Positions 33,420 through 41,626 of a stretch of DNA of 64,000 nucleotides are shown piece by piece. This stretch comes from Lachnospiraceae bacterium UBA4364 (lineage in GTDB: Bacteria; Bacillota; Clostridia; Lachnospirales; Lachnospiraceae), in contig DGSK01000005.1 in assembly GCA_002393955.1 (NCBI GenBank), positions 3,834-67,833 on the forward strand. Direction: 5' to 3'. How positions within the stretch are numbered: the first letter of the stretch is position 1; each line of letters opens with the position of its first letter. The notes under the pieces were generated by a model. The model did not search any database and was not told where the DNA came from. It saw only the letters and a list, made by a program, of their open reading frames with translations. The position numbers and the translations under genes are program-made.

Positions 33420-34664
33420 TTATCTTTTTCTTTTTTCATACAGGACTACTGTATCACCGGCGCGGAGCTTAAGTGCTCCACCGGGAATAAGGGACTTGCC
33501 CTTGCGGTGAACCGCCACTATGAAAGTTTGTCTGGAGATATCAAGGTCCTTTATCATGGTGTCTTTCCACTCATGCCCTTCATCTATCACCATTTCGTGC
33601 AATGTCACATTGAGTTCCTTTACATACGGCTCCGCTGCAATGACCATGACATCCCCGCGGCAAAGCTCCAGATCCCCTCTAGGAACTATCACCTCTTCAT
33701 TCCTGGAAACTGCAGCGACCATCATATCATTTGGCATCTTTATATCCGCTATCTTCAGGCCGATCCAGGAGTCATTTGCGTCAAGCTCCACTCTTATAAA
33801 CTGCATACGCTGGTCCATACCATTCCCCAGCCGCTGCAGCCTGCTGTACTGTTCAACAAATCCGGCAGAAATGATACCTGTAGGGATAGCTGTCAGTCCC
33901 ACACCCAGAAAAGCGATTATCGTTCCCAGTATCTTGCCCACAGGCGTAATGGGATAAATATCGCCATAGCCAACCGTAAGTATGGAAGAAGAGGCCCACC
34001 AGATTCCGGAGAGTGCATTGTCAAAAACATCAGGCTGTGCTGCATTTTCCACACTGTACATGCAAAGGCTTGCCGCCAGCATCAGGAGAAAGATTATGAA
34101 CATCGAAGAAAGCAGCTGCTGGGCTTTGCTCTTTACCACCTCTATTACAACGTTCAGCGAATCGCTGTAAGCGTTTATCCTGAAGAGTCTGAATATCCGT
34201 AACACCCTGAACAGCCTGAAAGCAACAGCCCCGCCTGGGAAGATCACCGGCAGATAATATGGCACGCAGGACAGTATGTCCACGATGCCGTTGAAACTTA
34301 TACAGTATCTCAGCAAGGCATTCCAGCCCGGCATCTCGGTATAAAGGAATGATGAGGTCCATAGCCTGAGAACAAGATCCCCCGTAAAGAAAATAATGGT
34401 CACATATTCTATGCTTCGCAGCGTGTCACCATACACATCATTTATATTTTTGAAGGTCATGAGAATAGAGACTAAAAGATTGACTACGATAGCCATCAGA
34501 TTAAGTATGTCATAGCCCCTGCCGACAAAATCCTCATCATAGCCTACTTCGATCATATCGAAGACATAACGTCTCACTCCGGCATGCTTCTTATTTTCAA
34601 ACTTCCATGAGCCGGGGATATTGCCGCTGCCTATATTCGATTTCTTTTTTCTTTTTTTTGCCAT
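33420..34664 (-). CDS. Voltage-sensor potassium channel with two RCK_C domains
   Basis: A 414-residue ion channel of the Kv fold. Six membrane segments include an S4 (FRLFRVLRIFRLFRI near residue 148) with regular arginines. The selectivity filter TVGYGD near residue 231 is the potassium signature. After the pore come two RCK_C (TrkA_C) domains in tandem, one near 295-345 (WIGLKIADIKMPNDMMVAAV) and one near 365-412 (SRQTFIVAVHRKGKSLIPGG), without a recognised RCK_N. RCK_C domains in Firmicutes often bind c-di-AMP. I chose ATG 34664 before the lysine-rich head; a GTG at 34760 would run through a DNA repeat. It precedes the SRP RNA and follows three 32-bp repeats. Confidence 0.88.
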   Translation of the reverse strand: MAKKRKKKSNIGSGNIPGSWKFENKKHAGVRRYVFDMIEVGYDEDFVGRGYDILNLMAIVVNLLVSILMTFKNINDVYGDTLRSIEYVTIIFFTGDLVLRLWTSSFLYTEMPGWNALLRYCISFNGIVDILSCVPYYLPVIFPGGAVAFRLFRVLRIFRLFRINAYSDSLNVVIEVVKSKAQQLLSSMFIIFLLMLAASLCMYSVENAAQPDVFDNALSGIWWASSSILTVGYGDIYPITPVGKILGTIIAFLGVGLTAIPTGIISAGFVEQYSRLQRLGNGMDQRMQFIRVELDANDSWIGLKIADIKMPNDMMVAAVSRNEEVIVPRGDLELCRGDVMVIAAEPYVKELNVTLHEMVIDEGHEWKDTMIKDLDISRQTFIVAVHRKGKSLIPGGALKLRAGDTVVLYEKRKR

Positions 34665-34669
34665 TAAGT

Positions 34670-34765
34670 AAATACAGCCGAATAATTCAATTACACAGTT
34701 CGGAGTAAGCCGAAAATTTTCTTTAGGCAGCCCGCTGCAAGCCGAAAAATTTTCCTGCACAGCCC
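34670..34765. repeat. Three 32-bp imperfect tandem repeats upstream of the potassium channel
   Basis: On the minus strand three adjacent 32-base units begin GGGCTG, GGGCTG and GAACTG and share AAAATTTTCGGCTT or a close variant at positions 13-27 (34765-34734, 34733-34702, 34701-34670). They lie between a terminator and the start codon of the channel gene. Period 32 is not a multiple of three, so coding is not the cause. Confidence 0.7.
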
Positions 34766-34772
34766 GTGCGAT

Positions 34773-34800
34773 AAAAAGCCGGCAAAAGTGCCGGCTTTTT
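34773..34800 (-). terminator. Intrinsic terminator after the EAL/HDOD gene
   Basis: Perfect 11-bp inverted repeat AAAAAGCCGGC/GCCGGCTTTTT with a 6-base loop and a T-run. It is symmetrical and could act in both directions; its natural use is to end the EAL/HDOD transcript. Confidence 0.9.
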
Positions 34801-34822
34801 CTGTGTGCAAAATGATACTCTT

Positions 34823-36055
34823 TTATTTACGCTTTATCTCAAAAAGTTCTTTGTACCAGCGAAGTGAATCAATGTATGCCTTGTAAATGGTATTCTCATT
34901 GATGTTCATGAGTACCATCTGTCTGGATACTTCCTGCCATGATGCATTCTCATACTGAAGAATAAAATCATACACCGGTGCAAATGAACCGGTTTTGTCG
35001 ACCAGCGCCTGCCTGATCTCCTTTGACACCTTGACCATCTCCAATGCCTCTGCCATAGGCTGCTCAAGTATTACATCCAGCACGGAGAAAAGTCCCATCA
35101 GGAAAAGCTCTGATGAAAGTCCTGCCATCTCGAAGACAACGGAAAGGTTTTCTGCAAATCTCGCGCGGATAAGCGACACCCTCATGATCTCGCTGGGTCT
35201 GTCTGCGCAGAGTTCCTTAGTAACCGCCGTATTTATCCACTTTTTAAGTTCTTTCTGACCAAGCATCGCTGCCGCATGACGTACGGAAGTGATCCCGGCA
35301 TTGACAGTCATCCTGTTAACCATCTCTAATAGTGAAATTACAAGAGCAGGGTCACGCCCTATGATATCCGCTGCATCCGACAGATCAAAATCCACATCGT
35401 TAACGATATTAAGAAGTTCAAGGTAGTTTGCCTTCAACGGTGCAATTTCTTCCTCACCGTGCTTAACGGGCGTACGGAAGAAATCTCCCTCGTATACATC
35501 GTAGCCGCCTCCCTCTCTCAGGACTTCAAAATCATCCTTTGAGTTAACATTCACGGCTACCAGCTTAACATTGGGATACATCCTGGAAAAATACACCTTA
35601 GCCTTGGTGATGTCTATCTTCTTATGATTGAGCAGGACATAATCAACCATTTTGAGTATCTCTTTATAATTCTCAAACTGATTAACCGGGAGCTTGCGGA
35701 TAGCAAATTTATAACCGTCGCCGCGAAGCTCCTGTATCCTGTTTATATACTTTTCTTCAGGGGGAATATCCTTATCTATGAGCAGAACCAGCTTGTCATG
35801 AGGGGCGGCGCACTGCCCTGAAATATCGGAGAATAATGAGACATTGTTCATCTCAATAAATACCATTTTGTCATCCGAAATGGTATTCAGTCCCATATTC
35901 TCGACAATCTCCATACCCTCAATATTCGAAGCACCGTCATATCGTCCGACGCCGAGCATTCTGGGATTCAAGAGGAAATTCTCTTTCTGTGCAAAAATAG
36001 AATAAGCACAGACATTCGTATTATGGTCAAAAAGCGGAATAAGTGTCGCTAACAT
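34823..36055 (-). CDS. EAL-like and HDOD domain signalling protein (YuxH-type)
   Basis: A 410-residue two-domain protein of the YuxH group. Residues ~1-190 form an EAL-type barrel, but the catalytic EAL glutamate motif and the acidic metal ligands are not found, so it is probably not a c-di-GMP phosphodiesterase. Residues ~215-400 are an HDOD domain (LLNIVNDVDFDLSDAADIIGRDPALVISLLEMVNRM) without the HD pair. Family members act as signalling scaffolds in motility and regulation. It has its own promoter and terminator and stands alone between the channel gene and trkH; a role in potassium control is not shown. RBS AAAGGAG is upstream of the ATG. Confidence 0.85.
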   Translation of the reverse strand: MLATLIPLFDHNTNVCAYSIFAQKENFLLNPRMLGVGRYDGASNIEGMEIVENMGLNTISDDKMVFIEMNNVSLFSDISGQCAAPHDKLVLLIDKDIPPEEKYINRIQELRGDGYKFAIRKLPVNQFENYKEILKMVDYVLLNHKKIDITKAKVYFSRMYPNVKLVAVNVNSKDDFEVLREGGGYDVYEGDFFRTPVKHGEEEIAPLKANYLELLNIVNDVDFDLSDAADIIGRDPALVISLLEMVNRMTVNAGITSVRHAAAMLGQKELKKWINTAVTKELCADRPSEIMRVSLIRARFAENLSVVFEMAGLSSELFLMGLFSVLDVILEQPMAEALEMVKVSKEIRQALVDKTGSFAPVYDFILQYENASWQEVSRQMVLMNINENTIYKAYIDSLRWYKELFEIKRK

Positions 36056-36088
36056 AAACCCCCGTTCTCCTTTCAGATAAGTATTATC

Positions 36089-36097
36089 ATTTTACCA
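36089..36097 (-). promoter_or_regulatory. Extended -10 promoter of the EAL/HDOD gene
   Basis: Minus-strand TGGTAAAAT in the context TTATGGTAAAAT, about 34 bases before the ATG, with RBS AAAGGAG between. No clear -35. Confidence 0.65.
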
Positions 36098-36128
36098 TAA
36101 AATTCCAAATTATACGAATTTTTTTATA

Positions 36129-37571
36129 TCAGTTTTTTCTCCAGGTGGCAGGTGACAGAAGCACTAACATCGGGAACAGCTCAAGACGTCCCGCCAGCAT
36201 GTCAAACATAAGCACAGCCTTTGAAAAATCAGAGAAAAAGGCAAAGTTCCTGGCAGGTCCCACCAGTGAAAAACCGGGACCTATATTCCCCAGAGCCGAA
36301 GCCACTGCGGTAAAATCCGTCGTAAAATCATAGCCGTCCAGGCTCACTAACAGTATCGATGCCGCAAATATTACCACATATGCAGCCAGAAATACCATCG
36401 TGGATCTGAGCACATCCGAGGAGACCCTTTTGCCGTCCATGCAGATCACCCTGACAGACTTTGGGTGGCACAGTGAAGAAAGCTCCCTCGCCAGCATCTT
36501 TACATATATCTGGATACGGCTCACCTTTATGCCGCCACTGGTACTTCCGGCACAACCGCCCACAAGCATCAGACAGATCATGATCTCCCTGGACAGAGCA
36601 GGCCAGTTTTCAAAATCAACGGAAGAAAAACCGGCCGTGGTCATAATGGAGCCCACCTGGAAAAAAGCGTGCCTGAATGCAGGCTCAGCCCCATAGGTTC
36701 CTGCAGATACGAGATTAACGGCGATCAGCGCAACAGCGCCCCAGAATGCAACAGCATAGGCCCGTATCTCTTCTATGGAAAAAGCTTCCTTAAACCTCCT
36801 CGTCCACAGGAAGAAATAGAAATTGTAGTTAAGTCCTGCAAAGAAAAGAAACCCTGCCACAATATACTGTATGGTATGACTGTACCCCCCCAGCGAATCA
36901 TTTTTCACGCCGAAACCACCTGTACTGGTAGTTGCAAGAGCCGTACATAGAGCATCATAGACAGGCATACCGGCTATAAGGAGCGACACAAACAGCGCCG
37001 CCGTCAGGAAAAAATAGATGATATACAGATAATATGCGGTCTGGCGAACCTTCGGAGCAAGCTTTCCCACACTTGGTCCCGGGCTTTCCGCCTTCATTAT
37101 ATAAAGGTCACGACCGCCGGTGAGGGGAAGGAGCGCAAGCAGGAATACCAAAACTCCCATTCCGCCTATCAGCTGTATAAAGCAGCGCCAGAAATTTGTA
37201 CATCTGGACAGATCCTCTACCGCCGGAACTATAGATGCACCGGTAGTGGTGAATCCCGAAATACATTCAAACAAAGCATCCACATATGAGGGAATCTCTC
37301 CCGAAAGCCAGAAAGGAAGCGCACCTGCTGCCGAAAGCACTATCCAGCTTAAAGATGTCATCACAAAACCATCCTTTGCATAAAAGGCAGTCTTCTTAGG
37401 CTTCCTGATGGTCAGCAGCGTCCCCACTATAAACATTGCAATTCCGCAGAAAAGATAGTACCAACCCGCCTTCTCGCTATATACCAGGGATACGATAAAC
37501 GGTGCGGCCATCATGGCTCCCACCACCTGCACCACTCTTCCCAGCAGATAAAAAATCATTGCGTAATTCAT
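36129..37571 (-). CDS. trkH: Trk potassium uptake membrane protein TrkH
   Basis: Ion-conducting subunit of the Trk uptake system, 480 residues. Four pore modules are visible, including CISGFTTTGASI, TTSTGGFGVKNDS, MTTAGFSS and LGNIGPGFSLVGP, each with the glycine that replaces the KcsA filter. GGCAGSTSGGIKVSRI is a conserved loop. The ATG overlaps the trkA stop by 4 bases, so the two subunits are translated together. TrkA gates it according to nucleotide binding. Very secure. Confidence 0.96.
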   Translation of the reverse strand: MNYAMIFYLLGRVVQVVGAMMAAPFIVSLVYSEKAGWYYLFCGIAMFIVGTLLTIRKPKKTAFYAKDGFVMTSLSWIVLSAAGALPFWLSGEIPSYVDALFECISGFTTTGASIVPAVEDLSRCTNFWRCFIQLIGGMGVLVFLLALLPLTGGRDLYIMKAESPGPSVGKLAPKVRQTAYYLYIIYFFLTAALFVSLLIAGMPVYDALCTALATTSTGGFGVKNDSLGGYSHTIQYIVAGFLFFAGLNYNFYFFLWTRRFKEAFSIEEIRAYAVAFWGAVALIAVNLVSAGTYGAEPAFRHAFFQVGSIMTTAGFSSVDFENWPALSREIMICLMLVGGCAGSTSGGIKVSRIQIYVKMLARELSSLCHPKSVRVICMDGKRVSSDVLRSTMVFLAAYVVIFAASILLVSLDGYDFTTDFTAVASALGNIGPGFSLVGPARNFAFFSDFSKAVLMFDMLAGRLELFPMLVLLSPATWRKN

Positions 37572-38923
37572 AACAGTATGTCCTTGATGTCATTGAGACC
37601 TTCGTTTGTAGTAACTATCACAACATTATCTCCAATCCTTATGTCATCATGACCACCGGGGGTAATGACACGCCCTTCCCTGACTATGGCACACACAAGT
37701 ATGCCTTTCTTAAGCTTCAGTTCCATAAGCGGCTTTCCTGTAACATCCGATTCCTGCCTGATGACAAATTCGAGGGCCTCCACCTTTCCGTCCAGAAGTC
37801 TTGTAAGAGTCTCCACATTACTGCCGTAGGAATTCTCCATAGCACGAACATACTGAAGTATCATCTTGGCTATGGCTGCCTTTGGACTTACTATTGCCCC
37901 GATAGGAAGATCCGAAACCACTTCCTCAAAAGAAACATGATTCAGCTTGGTGATAGTCTTGGCATGTCCCATCTTGCCTGCGAACATGCTGAGCACCATA
38001 TTTTCCTCATCAAGTCCTGTAAGGGTGACGAAACCGTCCCTGTCGGAAATACCTTCTTCCATGAGAAGCTGACGGTCTGATGCATCGCCGTTTATTATCA
38101 TCGTATCCGGAAGGAGCTCGCTCAGCTCCTCGGCACGTGTCTTATCCAGCTCTATGATCTTTACTTCCATAGCATCTCTTTCAAGACGCTTTGCCAGATA
38201 ATAAGCCGTAGTACCGCCACCGGCTATCATGACTGAGCGGATGGGCTTTTCTTTGATCCCTATCTTGGATAAAAGTTTATGGATCTGAGAGGGAGGCGTA
38301 ATGACATACATATTGTCTCCCACATGAAGCTCCGAACGTCCATCCGGGATCGTTACCTCACCATTCCTGAGTATGGCACAGATAAGAGTACCCTTATGTA
38401 TCTTGGATGAAAACTCGTAGACGCTCATACCCTCAAGAACCGAACCCGCAGGGATAGGCACCTGTATAAGGTCTATGCGCCCCCTTGCGAAAGATGTGAT
38501 CTCAAGAGCCCCCGGCACCTCTAAAAGCCTGGCTATATTGCCTGCACAGACAAGCTCCGGATTTATCGTCATTGACAGTCCCAGCTCATGCGAAAAATAT
38601 TTTACCTCTTCATTGTAGACAGGGTTGCGCACCCTGGCGATGGTCTTCTTTACTCCGGCCTTTTTTGCGATAAGACAGCACAGAAGGTTGACTTCATCAG
38701 CACCGGTAACGGCGATTATGATATCGCTTCCACCGACATCGGCCTCCATCTGTGTCCTGAATGACGTGCCGTTTCCCTCTACGCCCTGTATATCGAGCTG
38801 TGCCAGGGCACGCTCAAGCTTCTCACCGTTAAGGTCTATTACGGTAACATCATGTTTTTCTTCACTAAGCTGTCTGGCCAGCGCAAACCCCAGCTTGCCG
38901 CAGCCGACGATCACTATCTTCAT
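37568..38923 (-). CDS. trkA: Trk system NAD-binding regulator TrkA
   Basis: Cytosolic ring subunit that controls TrkH. The 451 residues contain two RCK halves: IVGCGKLGFALARQLSEE begins the first Rossmann domain and MIAGGGTTAYYLAKRLE the second. Each is followed by an RCK_C domain (GALEITSFARGRIDLIQVPIPAGS and VEALEFVIRQESDVTGKPLMEL). The second glycine loop is looser than the first. The promoter at 38962-38970 and RBS GGGAGGGG precede it; trkH follows with a 4-base overlap. Together with the neighbouring channel it suggests local clustering of potassium handling. Confidence 0.96.
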   Translation of the reverse strand: MKIVIVGCGKLGFALARQLSEEKHDVTVIDLNGEKLERALAQLDIQGVEGNGTSFRTQMEADVGGSDIIIAVTGADEVNLLCCLIAKKAGVKKTIARVRNPVYNEEVKYFSHELGLSMTINPELVCAGNIARLLEVPGALEITSFARGRIDLIQVPIPAGSVLEGMSVYEFSSKIHKGTLICAILRNGEVTIPDGRSELHVGDNMYVITPPSQIHKLLSKIGIKEKPIRSVMIAGGGTTAYYLAKRLERDAMEVKIIELDKTRAEELSELLPDTMIINGDASDRQLLMEEGISDRDGFVTLTGLDEENMVLSMFAGKMGHAKTITKLNHVSFEEVVSDLPIGAIVSPKAAIAKMILQYVRAMENSYGSNVETLTRLLDGKVEALEFVIRQESDVTGKPLMELKLKKGILVCAIVREGRVITPGGHDDIRIGDNVVIVTTNEGLNDIKDILL

Positions 38924-38961
38924 ATGAGTATCCCCTCCCTATGAAATCGCATACGGGGAGT

Positions 38962-38970
38962 ATTTTACCA
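38962..38970 (-). promoter_or_regulatory. Extended -10 promoter of trkAH
   Basis: Minus-strand TGGTAAAAT in the context TTATGGTAAAATAC, about 39 bases before the trkA ATG. A short leader with RBS GGGAGGGG follows; there is no room for a large riboswitch such as ydaO. Confidence 0.65.
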
Positions 38971-39080
38971 TAATTACAGATTATCTGCCATAACTCAGTC
39001 TGAACAGCTGCTTATCACAGTCATCCCGCCCCCTGCTCTTGCATAGACACGAAAGAGAAATCTTTTACATCAAGGATAAT

Positions 39081-39113
39081 AAAACAAAAGCCTGTGCAGC
39101 ATTGCACAAGCCC
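39081..39113 (-). terminator. Intrinsic terminator after the SGNH hydrolase gene
   Basis: Minus-strand stem GCTTGTGCA/TGCACAGGC (one wobble pair) with a 4-base loop, followed by TTTTGTTTT. It ends the SGNH hydrolase transcript about 35 bases beyond its stop codon. Confidence 0.75.
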
Positions 39114-39147
39114 TTGTATTCGTGTTATTACCGGATAAAAAGCTTTT

Positions 39148-39816
39148 TCACATCTCTTTAATATGCTCCGCCATCACTTCGCCAAGCTTTTTCTGGTTCT
39201 CCGCATCCAGATGTACTCCGTCCGCATCACTGACCTGCACATACTGTGCTGCATCCAGATACTCACATCCATACATCTCTGCCAAAGTCTTATACCACCC
39301 GGCAAGCTCCCCTGAAACCTTTACTGCATTCTCATAGCCGAAACTGTCCCCCAGCCAGGAATCCTTTATTGCATCCGAAACTGTCGGCGGCGATACCAGC
39401 AGGACCTTGAAAGAATCCTTACATCTGAACCGGTTATAACTCTGCACCTTTTCCAGCATTATCTGCATTTCGCCTGCAATGTCCATCGCAGAATATGCAA
39501 ACTTATGCTTACAGTCATTGCAGCCCAGCATGATGATAAATATGTCATAGGGCGTATGGGACTCCATACACGGTCCGATATACTTAAGTCCATTCTTCTC
39601 ACCCTCTGCCGGATCATCCGTAGCAATGGTGCGACCGTTCTGTCCCTCTTCAATGACAGCGTATCCATCACCCAACACCTTCTGCATAACCTGCGGCCAG
39701 CGGGTATCCTCATCAAAGCGCACCCTGTTGGCCGGATCAAATCCCCAGGTAAGGGAATCCCCGAAGCAGATGATGCGCTTTTTTGTGTTTGCTGTTTTTG
39801 ATCCTTTGTCCGACAT
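39148..39816 (-). CDS. SGNH/GDSL hydrolase
   Basis: A 223-residue cytosolic esterase-like enzyme. Block I is IICFGDSLTWGFDP with the nucleophile Ser; block III IIMLGCNDCKH the oxyanion Asn; block V DADGVHLDAENQKKLG the catalytic Asp-x-x-His. This is similar to arylesterase/TAP-like SGNH enzymes. The ATG at 39816 has AAAGGAG 6 bases upstream; the longer frame to 39846 has none. No signal peptide. Possible roles include deacetylation of sugars, but substrate is not predictable. Confidence 0.9.
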   Translation of the reverse strand: MSDKGSKTANTKKRIICFGDSLTWGFDPANRVRFDEDTRWPQVMQKVLGDGYAVIEEGQNGRTIATDDPAEGEKNGLKYIGPCMESHTPYDIFIIMLGCNDCKHKFAYSAMDIAGEMQIMLEKVQSYNRFRCKDSFKVLLVSPPTVSDAIKDSWLGDSFGYENAVKVSGELAGWYKTLAEMYGCEYLDAAQYVQVSDADGVHLDAENQKKLGEVMAEHIKEM

Positions 39817-39860
39817 GGCTGTCTCCTTTCGTGTTGCGTGGTACATAAATGATTTGAATT

Positions 39861-40727
39861 CTAAAAATCAGACTTCATATTCATCTGCATCTTATCCTCA
39901 ATCCTCTTTACCAGTTCATAAGAATAACCGCAAAAGTCCACGATTTCTTCTACACTCCTGCCGTTATGGAGCATCATCTCTATACTTTGTTCTATTCCTT
40001 GTTCTATTCCTTGTTCTATTCCTTGTTCCATCCCATCCTCAAAACCATCATCCCGTGCATCTTGTATAACAACCCATTCCTTCATATACTGTGTCCTCCA
40101 TAACGCATTTTTTCGTCCCTTATCTACCGCCTGCTCTATCTTGCGTGTAAGATTACTATCCACGCGACCATCTTCTACATATTCATATAATTTCTGTAAT
40201 TCTTCCGGAATATCCTCGCCACTATATCTGCAGTTGTAAAAGACCTTCTTTGTGCCGTCTTCCAACCTAAGTTCCGGAAATTCTTCACAACTCTCACGAA
40301 AAGTGTATCTGCTTAAGCCCTTTCCAAATGGATCAAAGGTACAGACAAACATCACTCTGCTTTCAGGGAGCTTTTTATAAGAATTACCCTTATCCATGTA
40401 ATCAATATCAATCGCCCCCTGATAATACCTACTCCGTTTCGGAAGCTGATGCGACTCTACCGACCTGTGATTAAGATTTTCCATCTCGGCATCATATACC
40501 GTTCCGTCGCTGTCTTCATTATACACATCCAACCGGATCGGTTTGCCATCTACCGTATAACGAAGTTCCCTCTGTGTCTGAACTTTCTTCAGCTCCCCTA
40601 CAGGTTCCTGAAGCAGACATTCCAGAACCTCCCTGCACAGTTCCGGATCCTCCATCACCTTGCCGAACATGAAGTCATCACAAAACCTCAGCTCCTCATA
40701 GTTCTTCATTACCCTCTTTTTACTCAT
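39861..40727 (-). CDS. Rpn-family PD-(D/E)XK nuclease-like protein
   Basis: A 288-residue protein of the recombination-promoting nuclease/putative transposase group abundant in Lachnospiraceae. MKNYEELRFCDDFMFGKVMEDPELCREVLE is the typical head. The nuclease core is near IRLDVYNED...YDAEMEN, giving the Asp and E-x-E positions, while the usual Gln is not seen. A C-terminal repeated EQGI segment (see the 12-bp repeat) precedes the last helices. The ATG 40727 follows AAAGGAGGAG; the longer frame to 40787 starts inside the -35 box. No terminal inverted repeats were seen, so this is not an insertion sequence. Function in the cell is unproven. Confidence 0.82.
   Translation of the reverse strand: MSKKRVMKNYEELRFCDDFMFGKVMEDPELCREVLECLLQEPVGELKKVQTQRELRYTVDGKPIRLDVYNEDSDGTVYDAEMENLNHRSVESHQLPKRSRYYQGAIDIDYMDKGNSYKKLPESRVMFVCTFDPFGKGLSRYTFRESCEEFPELRLEDGTKKVFYNCRYSGEDIPEELQKLYEYVEDGRVDSNLTRKIEQAVDKGRKNALWRTQYMKEWVVIQDARDDGFEDGMEQGIEQGIEQGIEQSIEMMLHNGRSVEEIVDFCGYSYELVKRIEDKMQMNMKSDF
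39987..40034. repeat. 12-bp tandem repeat in Rpn-like gene
   Basis: Three perfect copies and one with two changes of TTGTTCTATTCC on the plus strand, encoding a repeated EQGI on the minus strand. Because 12 is a multiple of three, gain or loss of units keeps the frame. Confidence 0.9.
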
Positions 40728-40763
40728 ATGAACTCCTCCTTTTTTGATTCCGGCAGGAGCTGA

Positions 40764-40792
40764 GTGATATAAAGAGTCCCTATCCATGTCAA
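40764..40792 (-). promoter_or_regulatory. Promoter of the Rpn-like gene
   Basis: Minus-strand TTGACA (40792-40787) and TATCAC (40769-40764) with a 17-base spacer. Between this promoter and that of the divergent flavin reductase gene (40793-41027) I see only AT-rich sequence without a gene or clear hairpin. Confidence 0.6.
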
Positions 40793-41027
40793 TTCCTGCC
40801 TATAAAAAATGTGTGGTTATAAGCAAGAATTTTCGAATGGATTAAGATCTGATTATAGAATGCTACAACGCAAGTTTGATAAACGAAAAGTTGCTTATGT
40901 CATGAATTATAACACTACAAGTTACAATGTAAAGTATGGGTTAGTACCACGAAGTAATATAACAGTGTAAAATCTAAGACAGACAGGTCCCGCAAAATAA
41001 ACCTTAATAGCAGGGGCAGTGCGATTA

Positions 41028-41036
41028 TGGTATAAT
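41028..41036 (+). promoter_or_regulatory. Extended -10 promoter of the flavin reductase gene
   Basis: TGGTATAAT in the context TTATGGTATAATACAG, about 53 bases before the ATG. No convincing -35. RBS GGGAGG lies 8 bases before the start codon. Confidence 0.65.
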
Positions 41037-41089
41037 ACAGACGGCTGTTATGAACAGTTACCAATACAGTTCCTTGGGAGGTATATATT

Positions 41090-41599
41090 ATGAGCGAATT
41101 AAAAAAAATAGACGTAACACATTTTGTAGGTAATCCTTTTACAATGTTTGACAAGGGATGGGCCGAGATCTGTGCAGCCAAGGCTGACGGATCCGTAAAT
41201 GCCATGACCGCATCCTGGGGTGCAGCAGGCACTATATGGAATAAACCCACTGCTACCGTTTACATCAGGCAGACCAGATTTACTAAGGAATTTGTCGATG
41301 AAGCCGGATGCTTTTCCGTAAATTTCCTCAATCCAAAAAACTTCAGGGAGACACAGCAGTATCTTGGCAAAGTTTCGGGAAGAGACGAAGATAAGATTGC
41401 CAAGAGCGGACTGAATATAATAAAAGAAAACGGACTTCCTTATTTTGCCGAATCTTCTTTTGTACTGCTCTGCAAGACAATGTGCAGACAGGATATCGCC
41501 CTTGATTCAATAAATGACGACATCGTAAAGCAGTGGTATGACAATGATTCCATTCATACCATGTATATTGCTGAGATCACTGGAATAATGATACGGTAA
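41090..41599 (+). CDS. Flavin reductase-like FMN-binding protein
   Basis: A 169-residue FMN-binding split-barrel protein of the flavin reductase group. VNAMTASWGAAGTIWNKPTATVYI is the FMN-binding strand pair and RFTKEFVDEAGCFSVNFLN the second half; both are characteristic. Such proteins use NAD(P)H to reduce FMN or transfer electrons to partners; some store flavin. No cofactor-specific partner lies nearby. It is followed by an acyltransferase gene with a 27-base gap, so they may share a transcript, though their roles are not obviously linked. RBS is strong. Confidence 0.9.
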   Translation: MSELKKIDVTHFVGNPFTMFDKGWAEICAAKADGSVNAMTASWGAAGTIWNKPTATVYIRQTRFTKEFVDEAGCFSVNFLNPKNFRETQQYLGKVSGRDEDKIAKSGLNIIKENGLPYFAESSFVLLCKTMCRQDIALDSINDDIVKQWYDNDSIHTMYIAEITGIMIR

Positions 41600-41626
41600 A
41601 ATATACCTGATTAGGGAGAATTCAAA

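Noticed and set aside
34670..34765. The 32-bp repeats as a short CRISPR array
   Set aside because: The units are directly adjacent with no spacers, are imperfect, and no cas gene is nearby.
39861..40727. Insertion sequence, because the family is often labelled transposase
   Set aside because: No terminal inverted repeats or target duplications were seen and the protein is of the Rpn nuclease type.
40793..41027. Possible small gene or RNA in the largest intergenic region
   Set aside because: Only short frames without ribosome-binding sites and no stable fold were apparent.
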